From: Geminicoccaceae bacterium
GTDB taxonomy: Bacteria > Pseudomonadota > Alphaproteobacteria > Geminicoccales > Geminicoccaceae
Assembly (NCBI GenBank): GCA_020638495.1
Contig: JACKIN010000016.1
Location: 29,978 to 93,977 of the forward strand
Direction: 5' to 3'
DNA: 64,000 nucleotides
Every line of letters begins with the position of its first letter. The first letter of the stretch is position 1. The position numbers and the translations under genes were made by a program. Positions 8,054-16,815 of the stretch are shown here, in pieces. The notes under the pieces are model-generated. The model saw only the letters and a list, made by a program, of their open reading frames with translations, did no database searches and was not told the DNA's origin.

Positions 8054-9523
8054 CTAGCCGAGCGCGGCCTTCTCCCCGGGCGGCGGGGTGGCGCCGAAGG
8101 AGCCGCGGGCGAGCACCGCCTCGACACCCCCGTGGCGCTCGATGATGGCCGCCTGGTCGGCCTTGGCCCTGGCGTCCGTGGCCTCGGGATCGAGCATGGC
8201 GCGCAGCTCCCGCTCGAACCCGGCGAGCGTCGTGGCATGGGCGGCGTCGGAGGCGAGGTCGGTGAGCTCTTCCGGGTCGGCCTCGAGGTCGAAGAGCTGC
8301 GCCGGGTAGCCGGCATAGTGCACGTATTTCCATTTGTCCCGGCGGAGCATGTAGGCGCCGCTCACGGCACCGGCCGCGTGATACTCGCCGAAGACGGTGC
8401 GCTCGCGGTCGTCTTGTGCCAGCCGGAAGAGGCTCTGGCCCGGCAGGTCGCGGTCGGCCGGGTCGGAGGCGACGCCGACGGCGTCGAGGATGGTCGGGAA
8501 GAAGTCGATCATGGAGACCGGTGTCCGCACCACCTCGCCGGCGGCGATGCCGGGGCCGCTCATCAAAAGCGGGATATGCGCCGACTCCTCGTAGAAGTTC
8601 GATTTCTGCCAGAGTCCGCGGACCCCCAGATTGTCGCCGTGGTCGGAGAGGTAGACGAGCCTGGTGCTCTGGCCGAGGCCGGCGCGCTCGATGGCGTCCC
8701 TGACCAGGCCCAGGTGGTGATCGACGAAGCTGCAGAGGCCGAAATAGGCGGCGGTGGCGATCCGGCGCTTGTCGTCGTCGAAGAAGGTGTCGGTGATGTA
8801 GGCCTTGCGGAGCTCGTCGAACCAGGGATGGCGGGGCCAGTCCTCGGGCCGGCAGGCCTTGGGCAAGGGCAGGCTCTCCGGCGGGTACATGGCGAAGAAT
8901 TCCTCGGGTGCGATCAGCGGGAAGTGCGGGGCGACGAAGCCGATCTGCAGCACCCAGGGCTCGTCGAGCCCCGGCGCCTCGTTCTCCAGCCAGCTCACCG
9001 CCTCCCTGGCGATGGCCCGGTCGTAGCGGGTGTAGCTGGATTCGCCGGCGCCGATCTCGTCGGCCACGACATGGCTCTTGCGCCGGGGCGCCAGAGGGGC
9101 CGTCTGGCGCATGGCGCCCTGCAGGTCGCCGATGCCGGCTACCGCGTGCATGGGGATGCGCTGCTCGTCGAAGCCGGCATCGACCTCGTCGTCCCGGTAG
9201 TGCAGCTTGCCGATCGAGACCACGGGCCGGCCCGCCGCCTGCAATCGGTGGCCCCAGGTGGGCGGCGTGCCGGCATAGGGGCTGGCATTGCACCAGCAGC
9301 CCGTCTGGTGCGGGTAGCGGCCGGTGGCGAAGGCGGCGCGGGCCGGCATGCAGATCGGGCTGTTGGTGTAGGCGTTGGCGTAGCGTGTGCCCGTGGCGGC
9401 GAGCCGGTCGATGTTCGGGGTCCTGACGATGGGGTGGCCGTGGCAGCCGGTATATTGCGCGGCATGCTCGTCCGAGAGCACGATCACGAGGTTGGCGGGC
9501 TTCGGGCTGGCTGGGCTCGTCAT
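8054..9523 (-). CDS. Cytoplasmic type I sulfatase (choline-sulfatase-like)
   Basis: A 489-residue arylsulfatase-family protein that hydrolyses sulfate esters. The activation motif CMPAR (C58-x-P-x-R) is intact, so Cys58 can become formylglycine; LSDEH near residue 18 and SDHGDN near 300 supply metal ligands, and LWQKSNFYEESAHIPL is the conserved segment after them. There is no signal peptide, so it should act in the cytoplasm, as BetC-type choline sulfatases do. It is the last gene of a tightly overlapping catabolic operon (start overlaps the preceding stop by 4 bases) that also contains an importer. The substrate is therefore probably a sulfated sugar or sugar acid taken up intact, rather than choline sulfate. 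No sulfatase-activating enzyme gene is in the window. Confidence 0.85.
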   Translation of the reverse strand: MTSPASPKPANLVIVLSDEHAAQYTGCHGHPIVRTPNIDRLAATGTRYANAYTNSPICMPARAAFATGRYPHQTGCWCNASPYAGTPPTWGHRLQAAGRPVVSIGKLHYRDDEVDAGFDEQRIPMHAVAGIGDLQGAMRQTAPLAPRRKSHVVADEIGAGESSYTRYDRAIAREAVSWLENEAPGLDEPWVLQIGFVAPHFPLIAPEEFFAMYPPESLPLPKACRPEDWPRHPWFDELRKAYITDTFFDDDKRRIATAAYFGLCSFVDHHLGLVRDAIERAGLGQSTRLVYLSDHGDNLGVRGLWQKSNFYEESAHIPLLMSGPGIAAGEVVRTPVSMIDFFPTILDAVGVASDPADRDLPGQSLFRLAQDDRERTVFGEYHAAGAVSGAYMLRRDKWKYVHYAGYPAQLFDLEADPEELTDLASDAAHATTLAGFERELRAMLDPEATDARAKADQAAIIERHGGVEAVLARGSFGATPPPGEKAALG

Positions 9524-10410
9524 GTCGAGGTCGCATCCTTCAGGCGTCGATGAGCGCACCGGGTCAGCACCTCGGGTGCGGCCGCGCCGGCGTCGGTCAG
9601 GGTTTCGCGGTAGGTCGCCACCATGCCCGCCAGCATCGGCAGTGCCGTGGCCACCGCGTCGGGGAGGAGGGCGCCGAGGGCCGCCGCGTCCTTGCTGGCG
9701 ATCGGGTTGAAGGGGCGGGTGCTCGCCTCGGCCTCGGCCATGAAGGCGCCGTGCCGGTCGAGCACCACCGAGGCGCCGGCACCCGCCCCGGTGCGCATGG
9801 CCTCGACCAGCGTGGCCGGGGCGATGCCGTGATGCGCCGCCAGGGCCAGGGCCTCGGCGATGGCGCAGAGGGTGGCGGCACCGACGCCGTTGTTCAGCAC
9901 CTTGGCGATCGCGGCCGTGCCGCTCGCCCCTGTCAGGAGCCAGCCGCGCCCCGCGGCGTCGAGGAACGGCCGTGCGCGCTCGATCGAGGCGGGATCGCCC
10001 GCGGCCATGAGGTAGAGCTGCCCGGCCAGGGCATCCTTGCCGATGCCGATGACCGCGGCCTCGATCGCCACACCGCCGCCGGCACACCGCGCTGCCGTGA
10101 TCTGGCGCGCCAGGTCGGGCGGCAGGGTCGAGCATTCGACCGTCACCCGGCCGGCGCCGGCCAGCGCGATGAGGCCGTCCTCGGCGAAATATGTCGTGCG
10201 CACGGCCGCCAGGTCGGCGAGGCTGGTCACGATCACCTCCGCCCGCTCGACCAGCTCCGCCCTGGAGCCCGCGGGCGTGACACCCCGCGCCGCGGCGCGC
10301 GCCGCAGCCGCCGGGTCGATGTCGTAGCCGGTGACCTCGTGGCCGCAGGAGGCGAGCCAGGCGGCGAGGTTGCCGCCGATATCGCCGAGCCCGATGATGC
10401 CGATCTTCAC
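9520..10410 (-). CDS. NAD(P)-dependent beta-hydroxyacid dehydrogenase (3-hydroxyisobutyrate/6-phosphogluconate dehydrogenase family)
   Basis: A 296-residue dehydrogenase of the beta-hydroxyacid family. The Rossmann start is GIIGLGDIGGNLA, the substrate-binding loop is VECSTLPP, and the catalytic Lys lies in IAKVLNNG near residue 172. The C-terminal helical domain ends normally. Relatives oxidise 3-hydroxyisobutyrate, tartronate semialdehyde or L-threonate-type acids. It starts with GTG in a GTGA overlap with the lactonase gene and overlaps the sulfatase start by 4 bases, so it belongs to the same operon and should act on an intermediate of the sugar-acid route. The canonical second-glycine region is slightly divergent, so the substrate cannot be named. 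Confidence 0.8.
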   Translation of the reverse strand: MKIGIIGLGDIGGNLAAWLASCGHEVTGYDIDPAAAARAAARGVTPAGSRAELVERAEVIVTSLADLAAVRTTYFAEDGLIALAGAGRVTVECSTLPPDLARQITAARCAGGGVAIEAAVIGIGKDALAGQLYLMAAGDPASIERARPFLDAAGRGWLLTGASGTAAIAKVLNNGVGAATLCAIAEALALAAHHGIAPATLVEAMRTGAGAGASVVLDRHGAFMAEAEASTRPFNPIASKDAAALGALLPDAVATALPMLAGMVATYRETLTDAGAAAPEVLTRCAHRRLKDATST

Positions 10411-11294
10411 AAGTCGGCCTTCGAGGCGTCGCCGAAGCGCGGCTCCGGCAGGCCCGCGACGCCGACGTCGAAGGCGAGGAGATCGCCGGCCATCGGCTCG
10501 CCCTCCAGCGCTGCCGGGGACAGGCGCTGGCGCGCGGAGGTGACGTAGAGGGTGCGCCGATCGGGGCCGCCGAAGGCGCAGGCGGTGGGCTGGCTGACCG
10601 GCAGATGCAGGGTCGACATGAGCCTGCCATCGGGATCGAGGCGGACGATGGCGCTGCCGCCATAGCGGGCGTTCCAGAGGCAGCCCTCGGCGTCGACCGT
10701 CGAGCCGTCCGGCGCGCCCGGTGCGATGTCGGCCGGGGCGAAGGGGCGGAGACCCAGCTTTTCGTCACCCGTCGGCACGGCCGCCTGGAGGATCTCGCCC
10801 TGACGGGTATCGGTGAAGTAGAGGGTCCGGCCGTCCGGCGAGAAGGCGATGGCGTTCGGGCAGCGGATGCCGTCGAGCAGCTCCCTGGCGAAGCCGGTCG
10901 GCTCGACGTGATGCAGCCGGCCGGTCGACGCCCCGCCGCCGTCCTGCATCGTGCCGCACCAGAGGGCACCGTCGGGGCCGGCCTTGGTGTCGTTGATGCG
11001 GTTGCCGGGCCGGTCGGCATCGAGGACCGCGAGGGGGTCGGCGAGCCGGCCAGTGGCCGGGTCGAAGGGGTGGATGCTGCAGCCCACCCCGACCACGAGC
11101 CCGCCCATGGCCAGCGCCACCATGCCGGCGAGGCCGGGCATGGGAAAGCGCTGCAGCTCGCCGGTCGCCGGATCGAGCGCGAGCACGGCCGGGGCGCGGA
11201 TGTCGACGAACCAGAGCCGGCCGGTCCGCTCGCACCAGACCGGCGATTCGCCGAGCGTGGCACCCAGCTCGTGCCGTGCCATGGGCTCGTTCAC
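10407..11294 (-). CDS. SMP-30/gluconolactonase-family sugar lactonase
   Basis: A 295-residue six-bladed beta-propeller lactonase of the SMP-30/LRE family, expected to hydrolyse a sugar lactone using a divalent metal. Typical points are LGESPVWCE (metal Glu), WFVDI, RINDTKAGPDGALWCGTM (Asn/Asp metal ligands near 100-105), PNAIAFSPDGRTLYFTDT and DGSTVDAEGCLWNA. The GTG start gives a GTGA overlap with the dehydratase stop; an in-frame ATG four codons later is the alternative. Together with the neighbouring dehydratase and dehydrogenase it makes a second sugar-acid set in the window, beside the plus-strand fucose-like genes at 1-3026. There the lactonase is of the unrelated amidohydrolase type, so two lactones or two routes are served. 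Confidence 0.85.
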   Translation of the reverse strand: MNEPMARHELGATLGESPVWCERTGRLWFVDIRAPAVLALDPATGELQRFPMPGLAGMVALAMGGLVVGVGCSIHPFDPATGRLADPLAVLDADRPGNRINDTKAGPDGALWCGTMQDGGGASTGRLHHVEPTGFARELLDGIRCPNAIAFSPDGRTLYFTDTRQGEILQAAVPTGDEKLGLRPFAPADIAPGAPDGSTVDAEGCLWNARYGGSAIVRLDPDGRLMSTLHLPVSQPTACAFGGPDRRTLYVTSARQRLSPAALEGEPMAGDLLAFDVGVAGLPEPRFGDASKADL

Positions 11295-12430
11295 GACGCG
11301 GCCTCCCCGAGCCGCAGCCGTGCCGCCACGACCGGATCGATGGCCACGCCGAGACCCGACCCGGCGGGCAGGGCGGCGGCACCCGCCACGACCGGCGAGA
11401 CCACGCCGCCGACCAGCTCGTCGAAGAGCGGCGTCTCGTCGAACTGCACCTCCAGGGAATCCAGCTCGGGCAGCACGGCAGCGACGTGCAGGCTCGCTGC
11501 ATGGCAGATCGGGCCGGTCGGGTTGTGCGGGGAGACGATGGCGCCATGCCGCGCGGCGCTGGCCGCCAGCTCCTGGAACCGGGCGAGGCCGCCCAGATAC
11601 TTCACGTCGGGCATGATCACGTCATAGGAGCCCGCCCGGAGGAAGGGCTCGAACGCCGCCGGGCTCGTGCCCATCTCCAGCCCGGCGAGCCGGCAGCCCT
11701 GGCCGGCGGCCCGGCGGCGTAGGGCGGCGATCGCGGGGGCGGCATCCGCCACCTCCGGCACCGGGCACTCGATCCAGTCGAGGGCGAGCTCGCGACAGGC
11801 GTCGATCATGGCTTCGGCGGCGGCGTGGTCGAAGCGCCAGTGGCAGTCGACCCGGAGCGTAGCCTCCGGGCCGATGGCTTCGCGGGTCGCCCTGACCCGG
11901 GCGAGGCCCGGGGCCATGAGCGCTGCGATGTCGCCGCGGGCGCAGCGCTCGACGCTGACCTCGTCGAACGGGGCGAGCTTGAAGATCGTGTAGCCGGCGG
12001 CAGTCGCGACGCCGGCGCTGGCGGCGAAGCCTTCGGGTGTGCGCGGGGAGGTGCGCCGGTTGATGTTGGCATAGAGCGGGATGTCCTGCCGCACCGCACC
12101 GCCGAGGAGGGCGTGGATCGGCTTGACCAGCGCCTGGCCCTGCAGATCGAGCAGCGCCATGTCGAGGCTGGAGGCGAAGGCTGCCTCGGCCAGCGTCGGC
12201 TCGGCGCGCCGCAGCTTCTCGACGAGGCCGAGGTCGACGGGCGCGCCGCGCAGGCCCGGAAGGAAGCGGCCGGCCACCTCGCGCAGCACTTCCTCGCCGT
12301 TGGCGATGGTCGCCTCGCCCCAGCCGACGCGGCCATCTTTCGTCTCGAGCCGGAGGAACGCCCAGACGGTCTTGTTGGTGATGCGCAGGAGCTGAAGATC
12401 GGCTTCGGCGATGGTCGCTGGTGTCGTCAT
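11291..12430 (-). CDS. Enolase-superfamily dehydratase, second copy (galactonate dehydratase-like)
   Basis: A 379-residue enolase-superfamily protein. Barrel residues include FKLAPFDE (Lys base), VDCHWRFD (metal Asp), WIECPVPE (Glu), LAGLEMG (Glu) and SPHNPTGPI, where the His corresponds to the acid catalyst in galactonate-type dehydratases. It should dehydrate an aldonate to a 2-keto-3-deoxy acid. It is not a close copy of the enzyme at 944-2128: the catalytic region differs (HNPTGP against FHACGP), so the two likely have different substrates. The chosen ATG overlaps the GntR stop as ATGA; a longer frame beginning at 12454 has no better support. It lies in the operon with the regulator upstream and a lactonase downstream. 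Confidence 0.85.
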   Translation of the reverse strand: MTTPATIAEADLQLLRITNKTVWAFLRLETKDGRVGWGEATIANGEEVLREVAGRFLPGLRGAPVDLGLVEKLRRAEPTLAEAAFASSLDMALLDLQGQALVKPIHALLGGAVRQDIPLYANINRRTSPRTPEGFAASAGVATAAGYTIFKLAPFDEVSVERCARGDIAALMAPGLARVRATREAIGPEATLRVDCHWRFDHAAAEAMIDACRELALDWIECPVPEVADAAPAIAALRRRAAGQGCRLAGLEMGTSPAAFEPFLRAGSYDVIMPDVKYLGGLARFQELAASAARHGAIVSPHNPTGPICHAASLHVAAVLPELDSLEVQFDETPLFDELVGGVVSPVVAGAAALPAGSGLGVAIDPVVAARLRLGEAAS

Positions 12431-13083
12431 CTGCGGATCGTCCTCGTCTGCCAAAAAGCGTCGAACTGCGCCAGAAGCTGGTACTTCGCCTTGATCACGT
12501 GCGCCTTGCTCACCGCCGCGGCATCGTCGGCGGCACCGCTGGCGAAGGCCTGCAGGAGGCAGCGGTGGTCGCTGATGACGCCCGGGAGACGGTCGGAGGC
12601 ATAGCCGTAATGGGCCCAGAGCCGAGCGAGGAGCAGCCAGTGCCGGTCCACGACGGCGAAGGCCTCGGCATTGTCGGCGATGCGGTTGATCTCGCGGTGG
12701 AAGCGCCGGTTGGCGTCGATTCCAGCGCTGTCGTCGGCGCGGTCCACGGCCGCCTCGAGCTCGGCCTGCAGGGCCTCGAGCCGGGCGAGCCCAAGGGCGT
12801 CCATGCGCGCTGCCGCCTGGCGGGCCAAGAGCGGCTCGAGCTCGGCCCGCATGGTCAACAGGTTGTCGATATATTTGCGGTCGATCGGCAGGGTGCGGGC
12901 CCCCCGCCTGGGCTCGAAGCGGACGAGCCCTTCGCCCGCCAGCTCGCGCAGGGCCTCCCGGATCGGCATGTGGCTGGAGCCGTAGCGGCTCGCCAGCATG
13001 TCGATGGTCAGCCGCGCCTCGGGATCGAAGCTGCCCTTGACGATGTCGTCGCGCACCCGGTCCTTGATCGACTGGAGCTGCAT
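12427..13083 (-). CDS. GntR-family transcriptional regulator (FCD/FadR subfamily)
   Basis: A 218-residue regulator with an N-terminal winged helix (GSFDPEARLTIDMLASRYGSS, then PIREALRELAGEGLV as recognition and wing) and a C-terminal FCD ligand domain. The FCD metal residues are present: Asp in IDANRRFH, His of the FHREIN segment, and later His residues in ISDHRCLL and KAHVIKAKY. FCD regulators generally sense small carboxylic acids. It lies in the middle of the transport and degradation operon, between the ABC ATPase and the dehydratase, so it most likely controls that operon. The palindrome at 18651-18664 is the best operator candidate. Its start is the first ATG of the frame, 34 bases after the ATPase stop. 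Confidence 0.88.
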   Translation of the reverse strand: MQLQSIKDRVRDDIVKGSFDPEARLTIDMLASRYGSSHMPIREALRELAGEGLVRFEPRRGARTLPIDRKYIDNLLTMRAELEPLLARQAAARMDALGLARLEALQAELEAAVDRADDSAGIDANRRFHREINRIADNAEAFAVVDRHWLLLARLWAHYGYASDRLPGVISDHRCLLQAFASGAADDAAAVSKAHVIKAKYQLLAQFDAFWQTRTIRR

Positions 13084-13116
13084 GTCAGCCCCGGCACCGC
13101 AGACGGGTCGGGTGCC

Positions 13117-14847
13117 TCATGCCGCGAGGCTGAAGCCGGGGATGGTCGAGCGGACGAGGCAGGGCTCGCGCCCACCCTGGCGGTCGCGCTCGGCGAGCTC
13201 GGCCTCGGCCTGCTCGTCGCCGCCCCAGTGCCGGTCGGGATCGGGCCAGGGGATCGAGCCGACGAGCAGGCGCGTGTAGGGGTGAAGCGGGTCCTTGATG
13301 ACCGTCTCCGCGTCGCCCGCCTCGACCACACGGCCGCGATAGAGCACGAGCACGTAGTCCGAGACCTCGTAGGCGGTGGCGAGGTCGTGGGTGATGTAGA
13401 TGATGGAGATGCCCTGCTCGTCCTTCATCCGCCGGAGGTTGCCGAGGATGCTGGACCGCAGCGAGGCGTCGACCATCGAGACCGGCTCGTCGGCGACCAG
13501 CAGCCTCGGGCCCAGCATCATCGCCCGGCCGACCATCAGCCGCTGGCGCTGGCCGCCGCTGAGCTGGTGGGCGAAGCGGTGGATCGTCTGGTCGGGGTCG
13601 AGGCCGACCAGCTCGCAGGCCTCGCGCATCTTCAGGAGCACCGACGCCCGGTCCCGGGCGAGGCCGAAATTGCGCAGGGGCTCGGCGAGGTTGTGGTCGA
13701 CCTTGTAGAACGGGTTGTAGGCGGCGTACGGGTCCTGGAAGACGGCCTGCACGCGGCGGTGGCTCTCCCGCCGCTCCGCCCCCGAAAGGGTCTGGAGGTC
13801 GCGGCCCTCGAAGAGGACGCGGCCCTCGCTCGGGGCGAGGAACCCCAGGAGCAGGCTGCCGAGGGTCGACTTGCCGCTGCCGCTCTGGCCGACGATCGAG
13901 ACGACGAGCGGCGTGCCGCCGGCCATGGAGAAGCTCAAGGGTTGGAGCGCCGGAACGCCCGTTCGGTCGAAGAGTCCGCGGCGGTAGGTCTTGGCCGCCC
14001 GGTCGAGCTCGATAATGGGGGCGGCGTTGGCGTCCCCGAACGCTGCTATCACGCTCGCCCGGCGCTGCTCGAGCGCCGGCACGCTGTCGATCAGCTCCTT
14101 CGTGTAGGCGTCCTTCGGTTCGCGGAAGATCTGGCGGACCTGGCCTTCCTCGACTAGGCGCCCGTGCCGGAGCACCATGATGCGATCGGCGAACTGCGCC
14201 ATCAGCCCCATGTCGTGGCCGATCAGGATCAGACCGGCGCCGATGGCGTCCTGGACCTCGCGCAGCGTCTGCATGACGCGGCGCTGGGTGATGACGTCGA
14301 GAGCGCTGGTCGGCTCGTCGGCGATCAGGAGCTGCGGCCGGAGCGCTATGCTGATGGCGATCGCCACCCGCTGCTTCATGCCGCCCGAGAGCTCGTGCGG
14401 GAACCGCTCGGCGACCGACGGCTCGAGCCCGACCTGGCGCAGGAGCTCGCCGACCCGCGCCTTGCGCGCCGCACGGCCGAGGCCGGTGCCGTGGTCGATC
14501 ATGCCGTCGGCGATCTGGGCACCGACGCGCATGACGGGGTTGAGCGAGTTCATCGCCCCTTGCGGGATGTAGGCGACGTCGACGAGCCGCCGGGCCGCGT
14601 GCTCCGCCGGCGAGAGGCGCAGCAGATCGACGCCGCCGAGCAGTGCCGTGCCGCCGGCGACGCGCCCGGGCGCATCGATCATGCCCATGAGCGCCAGCGC
14701 CGTGGTCGTCTTGCCCGAGCCGGATTCGCCGACGAAGCCGAGCCGCTCGCCCGGCTGCACATCGAAGTCGATGCCGCGCACGGCCTCGACGATGCCGTCA
14801 TCCGTCTCGAAGACGACCTTAAGCCCCCGCACCTCCAGGCCGGCCAT
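13117..14847 (-). CDS. ABC importer ATPase, two nucleotide-binding domains fused (DppD-DppF type)
   Basis: A 576-residue protein holding two complete ATPase domains in tandem. The first has Walker A GESGSGKTTT (about 39-48), signature LSGGMKQR and Walker B LLIADEPTSALD; the second has GQSGSGKST, LSGGQRQR and LLVADEPVSMVD. Each is followed by the short oligopeptide-transporter extension (LIDSVPAL and LLVGSIPWPDPD). In most peptide/nickel/oligosaccharide (Opp/Dpp) importers the two ATPases are separate genes; here they are joined, a known variant. The start overlaps the permease stop by one base. It powers the importer formed with the two permeases and binding protein immediately upstream. Substrate is not evident from the ATPase; operon context favours a sugar derivative over a peptide. 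Confidence 0.9.
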   Translation of the reverse strand: MAGLEVRGLKVVFETDDGIVEAVRGIDFDVQPGERLGFVGESGSGKTTTALALMGMIDAPGRVAGGTALLGGVDLLRLSPAEHAARRLVDVAYIPQGAMNSLNPVMRVGAQIADGMIDHGTGLGRAARKARVGELLRQVGLEPSVAERFPHELSGGMKQRVAIAISIALRPQLLIADEPTSALDVITQRRVMQTLREVQDAIGAGLILIGHDMGLMAQFADRIMVLRHGRLVEEGQVRQIFREPKDAYTKELIDSVPALEQRRASVIAAFGDANAAPIIELDRAAKTYRRGLFDRTGVPALQPLSFSMAGGTPLVVSIVGQSGSGKSTLGSLLLGFLAPSEGRVLFEGRDLQTLSGAERRESHRRVQAVFQDPYAAYNPFYKVDHNLAEPLRNFGLARDRASVLLKMREACELVGLDPDQTIHRFAHQLSGGQRQRLMVGRAMMLGPRLLVADEPVSMVDASLRSSILGNLRRMKDEQGISIIYITHDLATAYEVSDYVLVLYRGRVVEAGDAETVIKDPLHPYTRLLVGSIPWPDPDRHWGGDEQAEAELAERDRQGGREPCLVRSTIPGFSLAA

Positions 14848-15755
14848 CAGCGCGCACCCCCGGTGCGCAGGCGGGGATTGGCCAGCTCGTCGAGCCCGGC
14901 GGTGACGAGGTAGAGCCCGACGAAGAGGACGACGAGCGTGATCACCGGGGTCAGCACCCACCACCACATGCCGAGCAGGAAGGCCGAGTAGTGGATGGCC
15001 CAGTAGACGGTCATGCCGAGCGTCGGCTCGTTCTGCGGCCCGAGGCCGAGGGCCTCGAGCCCGACCGAGGCGAGCACGGCGGTGGCGGTGGCGAGCACGA
15101 AGCTGACCATCAGATAGGGCAGGAGGTTGGGCATCATCTCCTTGAAGATGATGCCGAAGGCGCCGGTGCCGTTGAGCCGGGCCGTGTTGACGTAGCCCGC
15201 CTCGCGCATCACCAGGACCTGGCTCCTGATCCGCCGCGCCGGCTCGCGCCAGGCGAGCGCTGCGATGATCCAGACCATGCTGTCCGTGCTCATCGAGCCT
15301 TTGATGTTGGCGGCGATGACGATCAGGATCAGCAAGGGCGGCACGGCGAGGAAGACGTCCGTGAGCAGGCTGATCACGGCATCGGTCCAGCCGCGGAAGA
15401 AGCCGGCGAGGAAGCCCAGGACGGTGCCGATCACGACGCCGAAGAAGCCCGCGAGCAGGCCGACCTTGGCGGTCAGCCAGGTGCCGACGATGAGGACGGC
15501 GAAGAGGTCGCGGCCCTGCTTGTCGGTGCCGAGCCAGTAGCGCGCCGAGGGCGGCTTGCCGGGTGAGGCCGAGAGCGGCTCGGCGAGCGCGATGTCGTAG
15601 AAGGCGTGGCCGGCGGCGACCAGCGTGAAGAGCGCCAGCAGCAGGAGGAGGCCGGCGCCGAGGCTGCGGTTGCGGCCGAGATAGAGGAGGACCGACCGCC
15701 AGCGGCGGCGGGACGAGCCCCACTCGAGCGGCGTCGCCGGCAGGGCCCTAGCCAT
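14847..15755 (-). CDS. ABC importer permease (DppC/OppC type)
   Basis: A 302-residue inner-membrane permease. An N-terminal helix (about 31-50) is followed by a short loop with WLGTDKQGRDLFA, the signature of the DppC/OppC branch, then five more hydrophobic helices. The ATPase-coupling EAA loop is REAGYVNTARLNGTGAFGIIFKEMMPNLLP near residues 185-215 (only its key positions E-A-x3-G are needed to recognise it). The gene overlaps the companion permease by 8 bases and touches the ATPase gene at the other end, so all are co-translated. It forms a heterodimeric channel with the permease at 15748-16755. Confidence 0.9.
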   Translation of the reverse strand: MARALPATPLEWGSSRRRWRSVLLYLGRNRSLGAGLLLLLALFTLVAAGHAFYDIALAEPLSASPGKPPSARYWLGTDKQGRDLFAVLIVGTWLTAKVGLLAGFFGVVIGTVLGFLAGFFRGWTDAVISLLTDVFLAVPPLLILIVIAANIKGSMSTDSMVWIIAALAWREPARRIRSQVLVMREAGYVNTARLNGTGAFGIIFKEMMPNLLPYLMVSFVLATATAVLASVGLEALGLGPQNEPTLGMTVYWAIHYSAFLLGMWWWVLTPVITLVVLFVGLYLVTAGLDELANPRLRTGGAR

Positions 15756-16755
15756 GCGCCTCTCCGCCGGCGCGGATCCTCGGATCGAGCAGCGGGTAGA
15801 GGAGGTCGAGCAGCATCAGCGAGACGGCGACCGTCAGGATGAGGACGAAGACGCAGCCGAAGATGAGGAAATAGTCGACCAGCAGCACCGAGTTGTAGAG
15901 CAGCGTGCCGATCCCCGGGTAGACGAAGACCCGCTCGACCAGGATGGCGCCGGCGACGATGTTGCCGAAGGAGAGGACCAGCGTCGTGATCTGCGGCGTC
16001 ATGGCGTTGCGCACGGCGTAGCGCCAGAAGCGGCGGCGGTCGCTCAGCCCCTTGGCCCGGGCGAAGTTCATGTAGTCCTCGCCCTGCACCGTCACCATCA
16101 TGCCGCGCATCGAGAGCGCCCAGATGCCGATGGCGGCCAGCACGATGGAAAGGGCAGGCAGCACGGCGTGGTAGGCGACGTCGGCGATGGCGGTCGGGTT
16201 CCAGCCGAGGTTCAGCCCGACGCTGTAGCCCCGGGCCGGCGGGAACCATCCCAGCACGAGGGCGAAGACGTAAACGAGGATGAGCCCGACCAGGTAGAAC
16301 GGGATGGCGGCCAGCACCATGAAGAGCGGGACGATCCGCGCCAGCCAGGCCGAGGAGCGCCGCCAGATCGTCAAGGCACCGAGAAAGGTGCCGATCACGA
16401 ACGAGATCAGCGTCGCCACGCCGAGCAGCACGATGCTCCAGGGCAGGGCGGTCAGCACGTGCTGCGAGACCCGGTCGGGGAAGTAGTTGATCGAGACGCC
16501 GAGATCGAAGCGGGCGGTGTCGCCCAGCATGGAGAGGTATTGCCGCCAGAGCGGCCGGTCGGTGCCGAACTTGGCCTTGTACTGCTCGACCATCTCCTCG
16601 ATGCCGACGGCCGAGCCGCCGGAATCGCCGAGCGCCTGCGCCAGCCGCTCCTCGATCGGGTCGCGGTCGGTCAGGCGCGGCAGGAGGAAGTTGATCGACG
16701 CCGCGAGCCAGATGACGAGAACCATCAGGCCGAGACGCTTCGTGACGCGGATCAT
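15748..16755 (-). CDS. ABC importer permease (DppB/OppB type)
   Basis: A 335-residue membrane protein of the DppB/OppB branch. It starts with a single helix (about 9-25) and a long periplasmic insert, in which QYKAKFGTDRPLWRQYLSML is recognisable as the usual segment after it, followed by five helices. The EAA loop contains EDYMNFARAKGLSDRR, with the typical A-R-A-K-G-L core. The start is ATG at 16755, 60 bases after the binding-protein stop, and the stop is a TAG overlapping the next permease. It partners the DppC-type permease and the fused ATPase to import the ligand captured by the protein encoded upstream. Confidence 0.9.
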   Translation of the reverse strand: MIRVTKRLGLMVLVIWLAASINFLLPRLTDRDPIEERLAQALGDSGGSAVGIEEMVEQYKAKFGTDRPLWRQYLSMLGDTARFDLGVSINYFPDRVSQHVLTALPWSIVLLGVATLISFVIGTFLGALTIWRRSSAWLARIVPLFMVLAAIPFYLVGLILVYVFALVLGWFPPARGYSVGLNLGWNPTAIADVAYHAVLPALSIVLAAIGIWALSMRGMMVTVQGEDYMNFARAKGLSDRRRFWRYAVRNAMTPQITTLVLSFGNIVAGAILVERVFVYPGIGTLLYNSVLLVDYFLIFGCVFVLILTVAVSLMLLDLLYPLLDPRIRAGGEAHG

Positions 16756-16815
16756 CGCTTGTCTCGTCGAGAGGCCGCGGGCGACCGGGAAGGCCGCCCG
16801 CGGTTCTCCGATTGG

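Noticed and set aside
9524..11263. Upstream extension of the sulfatase frame through the dehydrogenase and lactonase genes
   Set aside because: The extension is an out-of-frame reading of two recognised genes; the ATGA overlap at 9520-9523 marks the real start.
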